Source: JAZDJP01 sp043803805 (GTDB lineage Bacteria; Planctomycetota; JAZDJP01). Taken from it: a stretch of DNA of 64,000 nt. Position numbers and translations under genes: made by a program. Shown here one piece after another: positions 36,785 to 44,993 of the stretch (positions are counted from its first letter, which is position 1; every line of letters starts with the position of its first letter). The stretch spans positions 1 through 64,000 of the forward strand of contig JAZDJP010000010.1 in assembly GCA_043803805.1 (NCBI GenBank), read 5' to 3'. The notes below the pieces were generated by a model that worked only from the letters and a program-made list of their open reading frames with translations, was not told the DNA's origin and ran no database searches.

Positions 36785-36812
36785 TTGCACCATCGTCTGT
36801 GGGGGATATACT
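36785..36812 (+). promoter_or_regulatory. Weak promoter candidate before the initiating sugar transferase
   Basis: TTGCAC and TATACT are 16 bases apart in the 101-base gap. The -10 matches 5 of 6, the -35 only 3 of 6. A leader of about 30 bases would precede ATG 36848. Confidence 0.3.
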
Positions 36813-36847
36813 TTATATTTCCCGCGTTCCTCGCGAAATGGTCAAAT

Positions 36848-38338
36848 ATGGTGCTGATTCACCCCAAGGATAGCCGTCTCAACGCCCGATGGAAGGCTTT
36901 TCTTGTCACCAAGTGGAGCCTGGTGGCGGTGGATATTGTTGCTATCAATGTTGCCCTGATCTTCGGTTTCTGGTTTCGAATGCAGTCCGGTGTGTTTCAT
37001 ACGGGTCTTTCCGTCGAACCCTCGCTCGGCTTGGATCACGTCCGGACGATGGCGTTGGTCTCCGTCATCACCCTCTATATTTTCAAGTCCAACGGCCTGT
37101 ACCGGGAGGCCATCTTCTCGGAGCGGTTCACCCAGGCGCAACTGGTTCTCAAATCGGTCACCCTGTCGGTGCTTTTATTGCTGGCCACGACATTCATGGC
37201 GAAGGAGGGGCATTTCACGGAGCGCCGGTCAATTTTGTTTTTTGCGTGGGCGACACTCCTGGCGCTGGAACTCGTCGTTCGTTGCGGCCTTCTGGCCTAC
37301 GTCATGCGCCTGGGCAGCTGGCGGAAGGAAATCCTCGTTCTCGGGGCGGGGAAGAGCGGACGCTATCTGGTCCATCAACTCAATAAATCGAAGCGGATGG
37401 GATATGACGTCGTCGGTTTCCTCGACGATCATCCGGATCTCATCGGGAAGAAGTTCGAGGAGGTGCCGGTCCTCGGGCGCGTCGAGGACCTCGGGCGTGT
37501 GGCCGATGAATACGGCATTAACGAGGTTTTTATCTCCATTTCCTCCATGTCCCACCGTCGGATGCTGGACATCGTGGCCCTGTGCAAACATCACGATTTG
37601 AGCGTCCGCATCCTTTCGGATCTCTTCGATGTTCTCACGACGCGCGTCCACGTGGAGACCGTCGGGAATCTCCCGCTGATTCGCCTCAAAGAGACGCCGC
37701 TCCAGGGGCTGAATCTCATCCTCAAGCGGACCGTGGATTTTACGGGGGCCTTTCTCGGGATTCTCATTTTGTCGCCGTTGTTTCTTTTCCTGGCGGCCGC
37801 CATCAAGTTGACCTCGAAGGGGCCGGTGTTCTACATCCAGCGCCGGGTGGGGCGCAACGGCCGCGAATTCGATCTGTACAAGTTCCGATCCATGCGGATG
37901 GGCAACGACGACCGTTCCCACCGGGAATATGTGACCCGGATGATACGCGGGGACGATGTGTCGGTTGTCGACGGCAATGGCCGCAAGGTGCACAAGATGG
38001 TCGGTGACGCGCGCATCACGCCCGCGGGTCGTTTCATGCGGCGTCTGAGCCTGGATGAGTTTCCCCAGCTTTTCAACGTGCTGAAGGGGGACATGAGTCT
38101 CGTCGGTCCTCGTCCGCCCATTCCGTACGAGGTGGCGGCCTACGACCAGTGGCACCGGAAGCGCCTGGAGGTGCTTCCCGGCATCACGGGGCTCTGGCAG
38201 GTGAACGGCCGCAACGAGACGCGTTTCGAGGAGATGGTGCTTCTGGACATGTACTACATCGAGAACTGGTCGTTCCCGATGGATGTCAAAATTCTGCTCC
38301 GGACCGTCCCCGCGGTGGTCCGTAGAAACGGGCATTGA
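36848..38338 (+). CDS. Polyprenyl-phosphate sugar-1-phosphate transferase (WcaJ/WbaP type)
   Basis: 496 residues. Four hydrophobic segments occupy the first 150 residues (WSLVAVDIVAINVALIFGFWF first). A Rossmann-like domain follows (ILVLGAGKSGRYLVHQL, GYDVVGFLDDHP). The catalytic domain begins at KRTVDFTGAFLGILILSPLFLF, with [43 protein letters not shown] and PGITGLWQVNGR. It starts repeat-unit assembly by moving a sugar phosphate from a UDP-sugar to undecaprenyl phosphate in the inner membrane. The donor is unknown. A TTG start earlier in frame is less likely. Confidence 0.93.
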   Translation: MVLIHPKDSRLNARWKAFLVTKWSLVAVDIVAINVALIFGFWFRMQSGVFHTGLSVEPSLGLDHVRTMALVSVITLYIFKSNGLYREAIFSERFTQAQLVLKSVTLSVLLLLATTFMAKEGHFTERRSILFFAWATLLALELVVRCGLLAYVMRLGSWRKEILVLGAGKSGRYLVHQLNKSKRMGYDVVGFLDDHPDLIGKKFEEVPVLGRVEDLGRVADEYGINEVFISISSMSHRRMLDIVALCKHHDLSVRILSDLFDVLTTRVHVETVGNLPLIRLKETPLQGLNLILKRTVDFTGAFLGILILSPLFLFLAAAIKLTSKGPVFYIQRRVGRNGREFDLYKFRSMRMGNDDRSHREYVTRMIRGDDVSVVDGNGRKVHKMVGDARITPAGRFMRRLSLDEFPQLFNVLKGDMSLVGPRPPIPYEVAAYDQWHRKRLEVLPGITGLWQVNGRNETRFEEMVLLDMYYIENWSFPMDVKILLRTVPAVVRRNGH

Positions 38339-38344
38339 TTGATC

Positions 38345-39412
38345 ATGCGCGCACGTTTCAACATCGCCGTTGTCGGTTGCGGTTACTGGGGGCCGAATCT
38401 CGTTCGGAACTTTCAGCGGACCCACCGGTCCCGTGTCCGGTACGTGTGCGACACGGACCCGGCGCGGCTTGAGCATATGACGGGGCTCTATCCGGATGTG
38501 ACGGCCACCCGTGATTATCAGGAAATCCTGGCGGATCCCAAGGTGGACGCAGTGGTCGTGGCCACCCCCTTCCGGACGCATCATGCCTTCGCGAAGAAGG
38601 CCATCGAAAAGGGGAAGCATGTCCTTGTGGAAAAGCCCATGGTGGCCAGCGCCGAGGAAGCGGTCGAGCTCATCCGTCTCGCCGATGGCGCCGGGCGCGT
38701 CCTCATGGTCGGGCACACCTTCCTCTACACGCCGGCCATCCGGAAAATCCACGGCATCATCAAGGCGGGGGAACTCGGCAATCTGTACTATGTCAGCATG
38801 CAGCGGCTGAACCTCGGGCTTCTGCAGAAGGATCACAACGTCGTCTGGGATCTCGCGCCCCACGACATCGCCATCCTGATATTCCTTCTTGACGAGAAGC
38901 CCTCCGAGGTGACGGCCCAGGGGCGGGACAACCTTCTCAAGGGCATTCACGACGTGGCGCACCTGACGCTCCGGTTCCCCAGCGGGGTGCTTGTGTTTCT
39001 CCATTTGAGCTGGCTCGATCCCAACAAGGTGCGGACGGCCACGTTCGTGGGAAGCCGGAAGATGATTGTTTATGACGACATTGACCCCGCGGAGAAGCTC
39101 AAGATCTACGACAAGGGGGTGGACGGCCCCGCGCACTACGACACGTTTGCGGAGTTTCAGTTCGCCTATCGCTACGGCGACATTGTGACACCGCGGATCG
39201 AGGGGGCCGAGCCCCTCTGGGAGGAGTGCGGTCATTTCCTGGACTGCATCGAAAAGGGGACGCGGCCGCTCTCTGACGGACGGAACGGGTTTGACGTGGT
39301 GTGTGTGCTGGAGGCGGCCGAGCGGTCCATCCGTCACGGCGGGCGGGCGGAACCCGTCCGCTACGCGGTGTTGGCCGGGGGCGCGAGCCTGTCGCACAAA
39401 CCCCGTTCTTAA
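38345..39412 (+). CDS. Gfo/Idh/MocA-family oxidoreductase, WbpB-like
   Basis: 355 residues. The Rossmann motif is IAVVGCGYWGPNLVRNF, followed by VDAVVVATPFRTHH and HVLVEKPMVASAEEAVELI (the EKP catalytic Lys) and a DHNVVWDLAPHDIAILIF active-site helix. WbpB relatives oxidise C3 of a UDP-2-acetamido-uronate, giving the keto sugar used by the WbpE-like enzyme. The UDP-GlcNAc 6-dehydrogenase that would make the uronate is not in the window. It starts 6 bases after the sugar transferase. Confidence 0.88.
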   Translation: MRARFNIAVVGCGYWGPNLVRNFQRTHRSRVRYVCDTDPARLEHMTGLYPDVTATRDYQEILADPKVDAVVVATPFRTHHAFAKKAIEKGKHVLVEKPMVASAEEAVELIRLADGAGRVLMVGHTFLYTPAIRKIHGIIKAGELGNLYYVSMQRLNLGLLQKDHNVVWDLAPHDIAILIFLLDEKPSEVTAQGRDNLLKGIHDVAHLTLRFPSGVLVFLHLSWLDPNKVRTATFVGSRKMIVYDDIDPAEKLKIYDKGVDGPAHYDTFAEFQFAYRYGDIVTPRIEGAEPLWEECGHFLDCIEKGTRPLSDGRNGFDVVCVLEAAERSIRHGGRAEPVRYAVLAGGASLSHKPRS

Positions 39413-39538
39413 TGATGGCGCGGATCGCCCGCCGCACGGGCCTCACGCCAGAAGATTTGTGAATGGATGACTCGTCCGATTTTTCTCTGCGACCCACGAC
39501 CCCAGTATAGGCATTTTCTTTGATAGAGGAAACACGGA

Positions 39539-40003
39539 ATGGCGCAGAAGATTTGGAATAAGTTTTGGTTGATCGGAGTTGGGGTTGTCATTGTTGTGGT
39601 TGTCTTGTCCTCACAAATTCAGGTTTATCGTCCGTGTGGGCACAAGCAGTCTCTTGGCGAAAAATACTTTCCACGTTTTATATATTGCGCCACGCATTGT
39701 TGCAGGGCAGGCGTGCTTGTCTCGGACCTGACTTCGATTTATTGTGCGGAACAGATGTATCACGAAGAAATGGGCCGTTACTCACGGAACTTGGCCGACC
39801 TTGAGGGACTTGCCCTTATATCCTCGACGCATATCGGCAGAGATTACTCCCTTGTACTCTCTGGCACATCATTGAGTTGGCAGTGCGCTGTGTTCAAGAA
39901 TTCAGATCTTCCGGGGCATTACCTTCTGACGAGTGATGGGTACATCTATTTCTCGGAGGATCGCGCGGCGACGACGAAAGATGTTGTGTTACATCACTTC
40001 TGA
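39539..40003 (+). CDS. Small membrane-anchored protein with pilin-like region
   Basis: 154 residues. One N-terminal helix (FWLIGVGVVIVVVVLSS) is followed by a Cys-rich segment (CGHKQSL, YCATHCCRAG). Then SDLTSIYCAEQMYHEEMGRYSRNLADLEG resembles the helix-to-globule region of type IV pilin and type II secretion pseudopilins. There is no prepilin peptidase cleavage site, so it may simply be a bitopic protein with that fold. A+T-rich compared with upstream genes. AGAGGAAA precedes the ATG. Confidence 0.55.
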   Translation: MAQKIWNKFWLIGVGVVIVVVVLSSQIQVYRPCGHKQSLGEKYFPRFIYCATHCCRAGVLVSDLTSIYCAEQMYHEEMGRYSRNLADLEGLALISSTHIGRDYSLVLSGTSLSWQCAVFKNSDLPGHYLLTSDGYIYFSEDRAATTKDVVLHHF

Positions 40004-40082
40004 TTATGAATGCGGAGTCTTTTTGCCGGGGTGTGAATGAAACGATTTGGATTGAACTGGTTCCTGGTGCTGGGAGGCAGAA

Positions 40083-40097
40083 GGGGTCAGGTCTTGA
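40083..40097 (+). repeat. Left 15-bp terminal repeat
   Basis: Sequence ggggtcaggtcttga, 30 bases before the transposase ATG. It is the exact reverse complement of 40987-41001. Confidence 0.85.
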
Positions 40098-40127
40098 TTT
40101 ATCAGTTTTCTGGGGTAGGATGGCGAC

Positions 40128-40982
40128 ATGGCGCGACCGATGAGGATAGAATACCCGGGGGCGGTGTATCACATCACGGCGCGGGGGAACGCGCGGGAAC
40201 GCATCTACCGGGACGATCGGGACCGGGGGCGATTTTTGGAGGTGCTCGGTCGCGTGGTGGAGCAGTTCCGGTGGAAGTGCCACGCCTACTGCCTGATGGA
40301 CAATCACTATCACCTGTTGGTGGAAACGGAGGAAGGCAACTTGTCCCGGGGGATGCGGCAGTTGAACGGAATCTACACGCAGACCTTCAACCGGCGGCAC
40401 GGGCGCGTCGGGCATGTGCTCCAGGGGCGGTACAAGGCGATTCTGGTGGAGAAGGGCCGGCATCTTCTGGAATTGTGCCGGTACGTGGTGCTGAATCCGG
40501 CACGGGCGGGTGCGGTGAAGACCCCGGGGGCGTGGAAATGGAGCAGTTACCGGGCGACGGCGGGGACGGGGGCGGGACCGGAGTGGCTGACGACGGAATG
40601 GGTTCGGGGGCAATTCGGCCGGACGCGGGGGGCATCGGGGGTGGCGTATCGGAAATTCGTAAGGGACGGGGTGAAGGGGCCGTCGCCGTGGGAGGGGCTG
40701 CGGGGGCAGATTCTGCTGGGGGCGGAGGAATTTGTGGCGCGGTTCCGGGAATGGGGGGCGGGGAAGACAGAACTGGCCGAGGTGCCCCGGCGTCAGCGGC
40801 ATGCGGCCCGGCCGGGAGTGGAGGCGATTTTCAAGCAGGCCGGGACAAAAGCCGCCCGGCAACGGGCCGCCCGGGAGGCGCATGTGGCGCACGGGTACAC
40901 GCTCGCGGAAATCGGTCGCCATCTCAACGTTCATTACACGACGGTGAGCAAGATGGTGAAGGCGGAGGAACCAAAAAAGTGA
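40128..40982 (+). CDS. REP-associated tyrosine transposase (RAYT, Y1_Tnp family)
   Basis: 284 residues. YPGAVYHITARGN is the family N-terminus. CLMDNHYHLLVET holds the HUH metal-binding pair (HYH), and LCRYVVLNPARAG holds the probable catalytic Tyr. The C-terminus adds a helix-turn-helix (HGYTLAEIGRHLNVHYTTVSKMV), found in a subset of RAYTs. The family cuts and joins single-stranded DNA at REP palindromes. TGGGGTAGGA precedes the ATG. The gene looks intact. Confidence 0.93.
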   Translation: MARPMRIEYPGAVYHITARGNARERIYRDDRDRGRFLEVLGRVVEQFRWKCHAYCLMDNHYHLLVETEEGNLSRGMRQLNGIYTQTFNRRHGRVGHVLQGRYKAILVEKGRHLLELCRYVVLNPARAGAVKTPGAWKWSSYRATAGTGAGPEWLTTEWVRGQFGRTRGASGVAYRKFVRDGVKGPSPWEGLRGQILLGAEEFVARFREWGAGKTELAEVPRRQRHAARPGVEAIFKQAGTKAARQRAAREAHVAHGYTLAEIGRHLNVHYTTVSKMVKAEEPKK

Positions 40983-40986
40983 TATT

Positions 40987-41001
40987 TCAAGACCTGACCC
41001 C
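40987..41001 (-). repeat. Right 15-bp terminal repeat
   Basis: Reverse complement of the left repeat, beginning 4 bases after the transposase stop and followed by cattcttttt. The motif gaccccattctt here recurs at 42867-42878. Confidence 0.85.
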
Positions 41002-41339
41002 ATTCTTTTTGACCATTCTTTTGCAAAAAACATGGGATAGCATTTCCGCAAAGAATCTGACTTGTCCCCTCTTCCAGCGCAGAAGCGATAGGCGGGACTG
41101 AGGAGAATTGGGAGCAACGGAACGGGGTCACCCATTAAAGGCCCGCCCGCAAGCAGATTTTAATATGGTCAAAGTTAGCGGCAAGAAGGATAATGATGAC
41201 AAGGCGTTAGGGACAACGTGACGTGCGGCCGGGCAACCGGTCGGGACATGCCGTTTCTAACGGCCCGTTGTTTCACAGCCGGGCCGCCGGCCGGAGTCGG
41301 AAAACGGGTTTTACCAGTGCCCATAAGGAGGAGTGTGGC
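41002..41339. other. Intergenic stretch of 338 bases between the RAYT unit and the sigma factor
   Basis: No gene is supported. It holds a degenerate RAYT-type repeat at 41119-41129 and A+T-rich sequence near 41157-41210 (attttaatatgg), where a promoter for the sigma factor may lie, though no convincing -35/-10 pair is seen. A strong AAGGAGGAG precedes the sigma-factor ATG. Confidence 0.5.
41119..41129 (-). repeat. Degenerate copy of the RAYT-associated repeat
   Basis: On the minus strand it reads GACCCCGTTCC, matching the GACCCCATTCTT core next to the transposase and the unit at 42907-42920. Confidence 0.4.
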
Positions 41340-42221
41340 ATGGGCAGGGAACGCGGAACGGGCACCGAGGAATCCTTGGAGGTCTATCTCCGGGAGATCG
41401 GGAAGATCCCTCTTTTCACGCCGAAGGAAGAGCGGGACTTCTCCCGGAGGGCGCGGCGCGGCGACAAGGTCGCCCGGGACCGGATGATCCGTTCAAATTT
41501 GCGTCTGGCGGTATCCATCGCCAAATTGTATTCAAACCGGGGGCTTCCCCTTGTGGATCTCATCGAGGAGGGGAATCTGGGGCTTCTGAAAGCCGTGGAG
41601 CGTTTCAACCCGGACCAGGGTTACAAGTTCAGCACCTACGCGACGTGGTGGATCAAGCAGTCCATTCGCCGGGCCCTTATCAACAAGGCGCGGGCCGTGC
41701 GGATCCCGGCGTATATGGTGGAGACCATCGCCAAATGGAAGAAGGCCTCCGTGGAACTCTCCCAGCGGCTCAACCATTCTCCGTCCGCGGAGGAGGTGGC
41801 CGACGAACTCGACATCGAACCCGGCCGGATGGGCATCATTAAAAAAGCCCTTCGTGCCTCGAGCCCTTCCGATCGGACGCTTTCTTCGGACATGCTCTGG
41901 GCGCTTCGGGATGAGGTTGTGGACGAGGAGACCCGCCGCCCCGAAGAGTGCGCCTTCAGCCAGTGCGAGCGCGAGATGATCGAACGGTTGCTCCATGCCA
42001 TCACGGAGCGCGAGGCGGACATCCTCCGGATGCGGTATGGCCTCACGGGCGGGGACCCGATGACGTTTGAGGCGATCGGCAGGAAGTTGAGGCTTACGCG
42101 CGAGCGGATCCGCCAGATCGAACACCGGGCTCTGCGGCGGCTGCACGTCATCATCAACAGGGAAGAGGAGGAGACGGGTTCCCTTCGACGTCCCGCAAAT
42201 CGGACCAAACGAAAAGGATGA
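41340..42221 (+). CDS. Sigma-70 family RNA polymerase sigma factor, group 2 type
   Basis: 293 residues. Region 1.2 is ESLEVYLREIGKIPLFTPKEE. Region 2 includes RSNLRLAVSIAKLYSNRGLPLVDLIEEGNLGLLKAVERF and KFSTYATWWIKQSIRRAL (-10 recognition). Region 3 begins RIPAYMVETI. Region 4 is FEAIGRKLRLTRERIRQIEHRALRRL (-35 helix-turn-helix). It lacks the acidic region 1.1 of housekeeping RpoD and is short, so a stress or stationary-phase role like RpoS is likely. ATG 41340 follows AAGGAGGAG at good spacing. apt starts 8 bases after the stop. Confidence 0.92.
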   Translation: MGRERGTGTEESLEVYLREIGKIPLFTPKEERDFSRRARRGDKVARDRMIRSNLRLAVSIAKLYSNRGLPLVDLIEEGNLGLLKAVERFNPDQGYKFSTYATWWIKQSIRRALINKARAVRIPAYMVETIAKWKKASVELSQRLNHSPSAEEVADELDIEPGRMGIIKKALRASSPSDRTLSSDMLWALRDEVVDEETRRPEECAFSQCEREMIERLLHAITEREADILRMRYGLTGGDPMTFEAIGRKLRLTRERIRQIEHRALRRLHVIINREEEETGSLRRPANRTKRKG

Positions 42222-42229
42222 GGTGATTG

Positions 42230-42775
42230 ATGCCCCAATCCCGTACGGCGCTCACGGACCCCGGCTGGAAGACGGCCATCCGGGATGTTCCCGATTTTCC
42301 GAAAAAGGGGATTGTCTTCAAGGATATCACGCCGCTCCTCAAGGACGGGCGGCTTTTCCGCGCGGCCGTGGACGCCATCGCGGACCGCTTTGCGAAGAGG
42401 GGTGTCACGACGGTGGTCGGCATCGAGGCCCGCGGTTTCATCATCGCCCCGGCGGTGGCCGTGCGGCTCGGGGTGGGGTTTGTCCCGGTCCGGAAACCCG
42501 GGAAACTGCCCTGGAAGAGCGCGAAGAAGACATACGCCCTGGAATACGGAACCGATGCCATCGAAATCCACACGGACGCCGCGAAGAAGGGTGACCGGGT
42601 TCTTCTTGTGGACGATGTTCTGGCGACCGGGGGGACGATGGCGGCGTGCATCGAACTCGTGGAATCTCTCGGGGCGGAGGTGGCCGGTTGCGCGTTCCTC
42701 ATCGAACTCGATTTCCTCAAGGGGCGGGAGAAGTTAAAGGCGCGGGAGATTGTGGCACTGGTTCATTACGATTGA
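42230..42775 (+). CDS. apt: Adenine phosphoribosyltransferase
   Basis: 181 residues. IRDVPDFPKKGIVFKDITPLL is the Apt N-terminus; VVGIEARGFIIAPAVA and FVPVRKPGKLPW follow. VLLVDDVLATGGTM is the PRPP-binding loop. It converts adenine and PRPP to AMP in purine salvage. AGGATGAGGTG precedes ATG 42230, and the gene is probably cotranscribed with the sigma factor. Confidence 0.95.
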   Translation: MPQSRTALTDPGWKTAIRDVPDFPKKGIVFKDITPLLKDGRLFRAAVDAIADRFAKRGVTTVVGIEARGFIIAPAVAVRLGVGFVPVRKPGKLPWKSAKKTYALEYGTDAIEIHTDAAKKGDRVLLVDDVLATGGTMAACIELVESLGAEVAGCAFLIELDFLKGREKLKAREIVALVHYD

Positions 42776-42866
42776 ATTGCCGGCGAGACTTTCTTTTTCC
42801 CGGCCGATCCCGTTGTGCGGCGGTAAACCAAACGGGGGAAGAAAGGGGGAAAATGTGTCAAAACAA

Positions 42867-42920
42867 GACCCCATTCTTCCATTCCACCTGACCTCATCCT
42901 TCCCATGACCCCGTTCTTCC
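42867..42920 (+). repeat. Three tandem-like degenerate copies of the RAYT-associated 14-mer
   Basis: gaccccattcttcc (42867), gacctcatccttcc (42890) and gaccccgttcttcc (42907) share most bases with one another and with gaccccattctttt at the right end of the RAYT unit. The third copy contains the second and later bases of the next ORF's start region. Confidence 0.55.
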
Positions 42921-43510
42921 TTTTCGTGGTTCTGGTTTGCCTCATATACGCTGTTTTTAAGGGGCGGGTCTTGCGTTGGGGACGACTCCTTTTGCTTTTT
43001 ATGGCGCTATATCTTCTACTGTACGGCGCCCTATTTATAAATGTACATTCAGGTCGCACGGAGAAATTGTGTGACCTGCTCATTACAAAGAGTGAATGTC
43101 AAGCGACAATCGTACTGCCGTCACATGGGGAGAAGTTTTATTTGTTGATGCGTTGCAACAAGAAATATGCGAACGGATTGAAAGGAAAGGTGACGATTTT
43201 TAATAAGAGAGGCGACATTATTGTGAGCGACCAGTTTGATTGTAGGAGTATTGTTGTTGAATCTCCCATAAGTGATGATGACAGAGTATTCCTTCTGGTA
43301 TCAAGGGCGATAGATAGTTCGTTGAGTTTTCGAAGCGATGAGACATTGATCGTCAAAATGAGTTTTGAAACCATGAGGTTGGAAGATTGGGCTTGCGCGT
43401 TGTATGTTCGGTATTCATCCAGTTGGTGGCGTGGAAAGACTAAAACGAATGATGACCCAACACACCAAGACAAGGTTGGGGATGTACATGAAATTATGCC
43501 AATCACTTGA
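42905..43510 (+). CDS. Hypothetical membrane protein
   Basis: 201 residues. Two N-terminal membrane helices (FFLFVVLVCLIYAVF and LLLLFMALYLLLYGALFI) precede a roughly 150-residue domain with mixed beta-strands and four cysteines. No family is recognised. The sequence is clearly A+T-richer than apt and the genes after the tRNA. The proposed ATG sits within a degenerate repeat copy and has no clear ribosome-binding site, so the true start may differ. Confidence 0.5.
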   Translation: MTPFFLFVVLVCLIYAVFKGRVLRWGRLLLLFMALYLLLYGALFINVHSGRTEKLCDLLITKSECQATIVLPSHGEKFYLLMRCNKKYANGLKGKVTIFNKRGDIIVSDQFDCRSIVVESPISDDDRVFLLVSRAIDSSLSFRSDETLIVKMSFETMRLEDWACALYVRYSSSWWRGKTKTNDDPTHQDKVGDVHEIMPIT

Positions 43511-43638
43511 TTGATAGGTTTGAAATTTCAGTTCAATTTCATGCGGTTGGGAGGTATCCTGCTTTCCGCAGAAGGGGTGTTCCAGACTCTTTTTCGCATT
43601 TTCGTGGTGAAAAGGGGTATTTCGTGTTTTCGTGTTAT

Positions 43639-43712
43639 GCGCCCGTAGCTCAGATGGATAGAGCAGCGGTTTCCTAAACCGCAGGTCGGCCGTTCGAATC
43701 GGCTCGGGCGTA
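43639..43712 (+). tRNA. tRNA-Arg (anticodon CCU)
   Basis: A cloverleaf can be folded: acceptor GCGCCCG with CGGGCGT (one G-T end pair), D-arm around GTAGCTCAG, anticodon stem GCGGT/ACCGC with loop TTCCTAA (anticodon CCT), and T-arm GGCCG-TTCGAAT-CGGCT. The 3' CCA is not encoded. It reads AGG codons. Confidence 0.93.
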
Positions 43713-43794
43713 AAGGCATGGGGGGCTGGAATTTCCTTGAAGGTTGGGGCTCCGGCTTTAAAATCCAGTGTTTCTACTTCATCGGGAGGCGATT

Positions 43795-44220
43795 ATGGCA
43801 AGGTCATGGTCGGTTGTGGCGGTTGCCGTGTTGCTGGGCGTGTTCGCGGCCGGGTGCAACGGGACAACGGGGTCCTCCACGGCCAACGGAGGCGCTCCGG
43901 AGGTGATTCTGGAACCGGAGACGAAACTCCAGGTGAGTGACGTTCCCGTGCCGCGGGATTTCGCGCTTGTCCCGGCGCAGTCCTTCGCCAGCGAGAGCAA
44001 GGGATTCCGGCTCTATTTGCTGACCTACGAAGGGGAGGCGGGGGTGGAGGCGATATGCCGGTTCTACAAGGACCAGATGCCCATCAGCAACTGGAAGTTG
44101 AAGACGACGAGCGGAACGTTCGAATCCATGAGGCTGGATTTTGAGAAGGGCAACGAGGAGTGCGTGGTGGTGATCGAGCGTAAAGGCCGGAAAACCGTTT
44201 TGAAGGTGACTGTGAAATGA
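43795..44220 (+). CDS. Small lipoprotein of unknown function
   Basis: 141 residues. The signal peptide ends VFAAGC, giving a lipidated Cys near residue 20. The mature part has PVPRDFALVPAQSFASES and RLYLLTYEGEAGVEAICRFYKDQM, a small alpha-beta domain seen in unknown lipoproteins. GGGAGG precedes ATG 43795; an in-frame ATG nine codons earlier lacks a site. The stop overlaps the rplY ATG by 4 bases. Confidence 0.75.
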   Translation: MARSWSVVAVAVLLGVFAAGCNGTTGSSTANGGAPEVILEPETKLQVSDVPVPRDFALVPAQSFASESKGFRLYLLTYEGEAGVEAICRFYKDQMPISNWKLKTTSGTFESMRLDFEKGNEECVVVIERKGRKTVLKVTVK

Positions 44221-44993
44221 CGGCGACAAAAGAAGTGAAGATGGCGTCCGCAAAGACCGGACCGCTCGTGGTGGAGAAGCGCGCGGAGGCGGGACGACGC
44301 CGGGTGATGTCCCTGCGCCGCAAGGGGTTTGTGCCGGGGATCATCTGCCGGCGCGGATCCCCGTCGGTTCCCGTGGCCGTCGAGGAGAAGACGCTCCGCC
44401 AGGTTCTGGCGGCGGCGCGCCGGATGATTGATCTCCAGGTCTCCGGAGATCAAAACATCGACAAGGTGCTTATCCGCGACGTCCAGTTCGATCATCTCAC
44501 CGACGAGATACTGCACATTGATTTCAATTTCGTCGCGATGGACGAATTCCTGGAGGTGAAGGTGCCGGTGCGGATCCGCGGTACGCCGAAGGGCGCGGCC
44601 GAAGGAGGGGTGGTCGATCACCTTGTTCACGACGTTGAGATCAAATGTCTCCCGGCCAATCTGCCGGAGGATATACGCGTCGACATCTCGGCCCTTGTCA
44701 TCGGAGACGTCATCCAGCTGAAGAATCTGGTGGCCCCGGCCGGGGTCACCATCCTGGGCGATCCCGAGCAGATTGTCGTCATGGTTTCGAAGCCTCGTGA
44801 GGAGGTGGTGGAGGCGCCGGTCGCGGCGGAGGTGGCGGGGGCCGAGCCGGAACGGATTGGCGGCAAGAAGGAGGAGGAGGGCGGGGAGGAAGAAGGCGCC
44901 GAGAAACCGGCCAAGGAAGAGACAAAGGACAAAGACAAGGACAAGGACAAGGAGAAAAAGGAAAAGAAGGAGAAGAAGGAGAAGAAGGAGTGA
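44217..44993 (+). CDS. rplY: Ribosomal protein L25, CTC form, with long charged tail
   Basis: 258 residues. The L25 domain (residues about 12-105) has SLRRKGFVPGIICRRG and IRDVQFDHLTDEILHIDFNFV. The CTC beta domain follows (VPVRIRGTPKGAAEGGVV, LPANLPEDIRVDISAL, VMVSKPREE). Residues about 215-258 are almost entirely Lys, Glu and Asp in short repeats. L25 binds 5S rRNA in the large subunit. Pairing with pth downstream is a common arrangement. Confidence 0.93.
   Translation: MTATKEVKMASAKTGPLVVEKRAEAGRRRVMSLRRKGFVPGIICRRGSPSVPVAVEEKTLRQVLAAARRMIDLQVSGDQNIDKVLIRDVQFDHLTDEILHIDFNFVAMDEFLEVKVPVRIRGTPKGAAEGGVVDHLVHDVEIKCLPANLPEDIRVDISALVIGDVIQLKNLVAPAGVTILGDPEQIVVMVSKPREEVVEAPVAAEVAGAEPERIGGKKEEEGGEEEGAEKPAKEETKDKDKDKDKEKKEKKEKKEKKE
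44921..44990 (+). repeat. Short tandem repeats encoding the L25 KD/KE tail
   Basis: Units of gacaag/acaagg followed by gagaagaag recur in frame. All units are multiples of three, so gains or losses would change tail length without a frameshift. Confidence 0.6.

Larger units (their letters stand above)
40083..41001 (+). mobile_element. RAYT transposase unit bounded by 15-bp inverted repeats
   Basis: A perfect 15-bp inverted repeat (ggggtcaggtcttga at 40083-40097; its complement at 40987-41001) encloses a single Y1-type transposase gene. The unit is 919 bp. REP-associated transposases are typically solitary and flanked by such repeats. Confidence 0.8.

Noticed and set aside
37229..39397. A 722-codon minus-strand frame opposite the sugar transferase and the WbpB-like gene
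   Set aside because: Both plus-strand proteins show complete family motifs. The antisense product has no motif.
141..39412. Exosortase/PEP-CTERM locus suggested by the FemAB-like and AsnB genes
   Set aside because: No exosortase, PEP-CTERM protein, Wzx or Wzy is visible; the Wzm/Wzt pair indicates ABC-dependent export.
39427..39441. GCCCG-CCGCA-CGGGC hairpin after the WbpB-like gene as a terminator
   Set aside because: The stem is short and no T-run follows.
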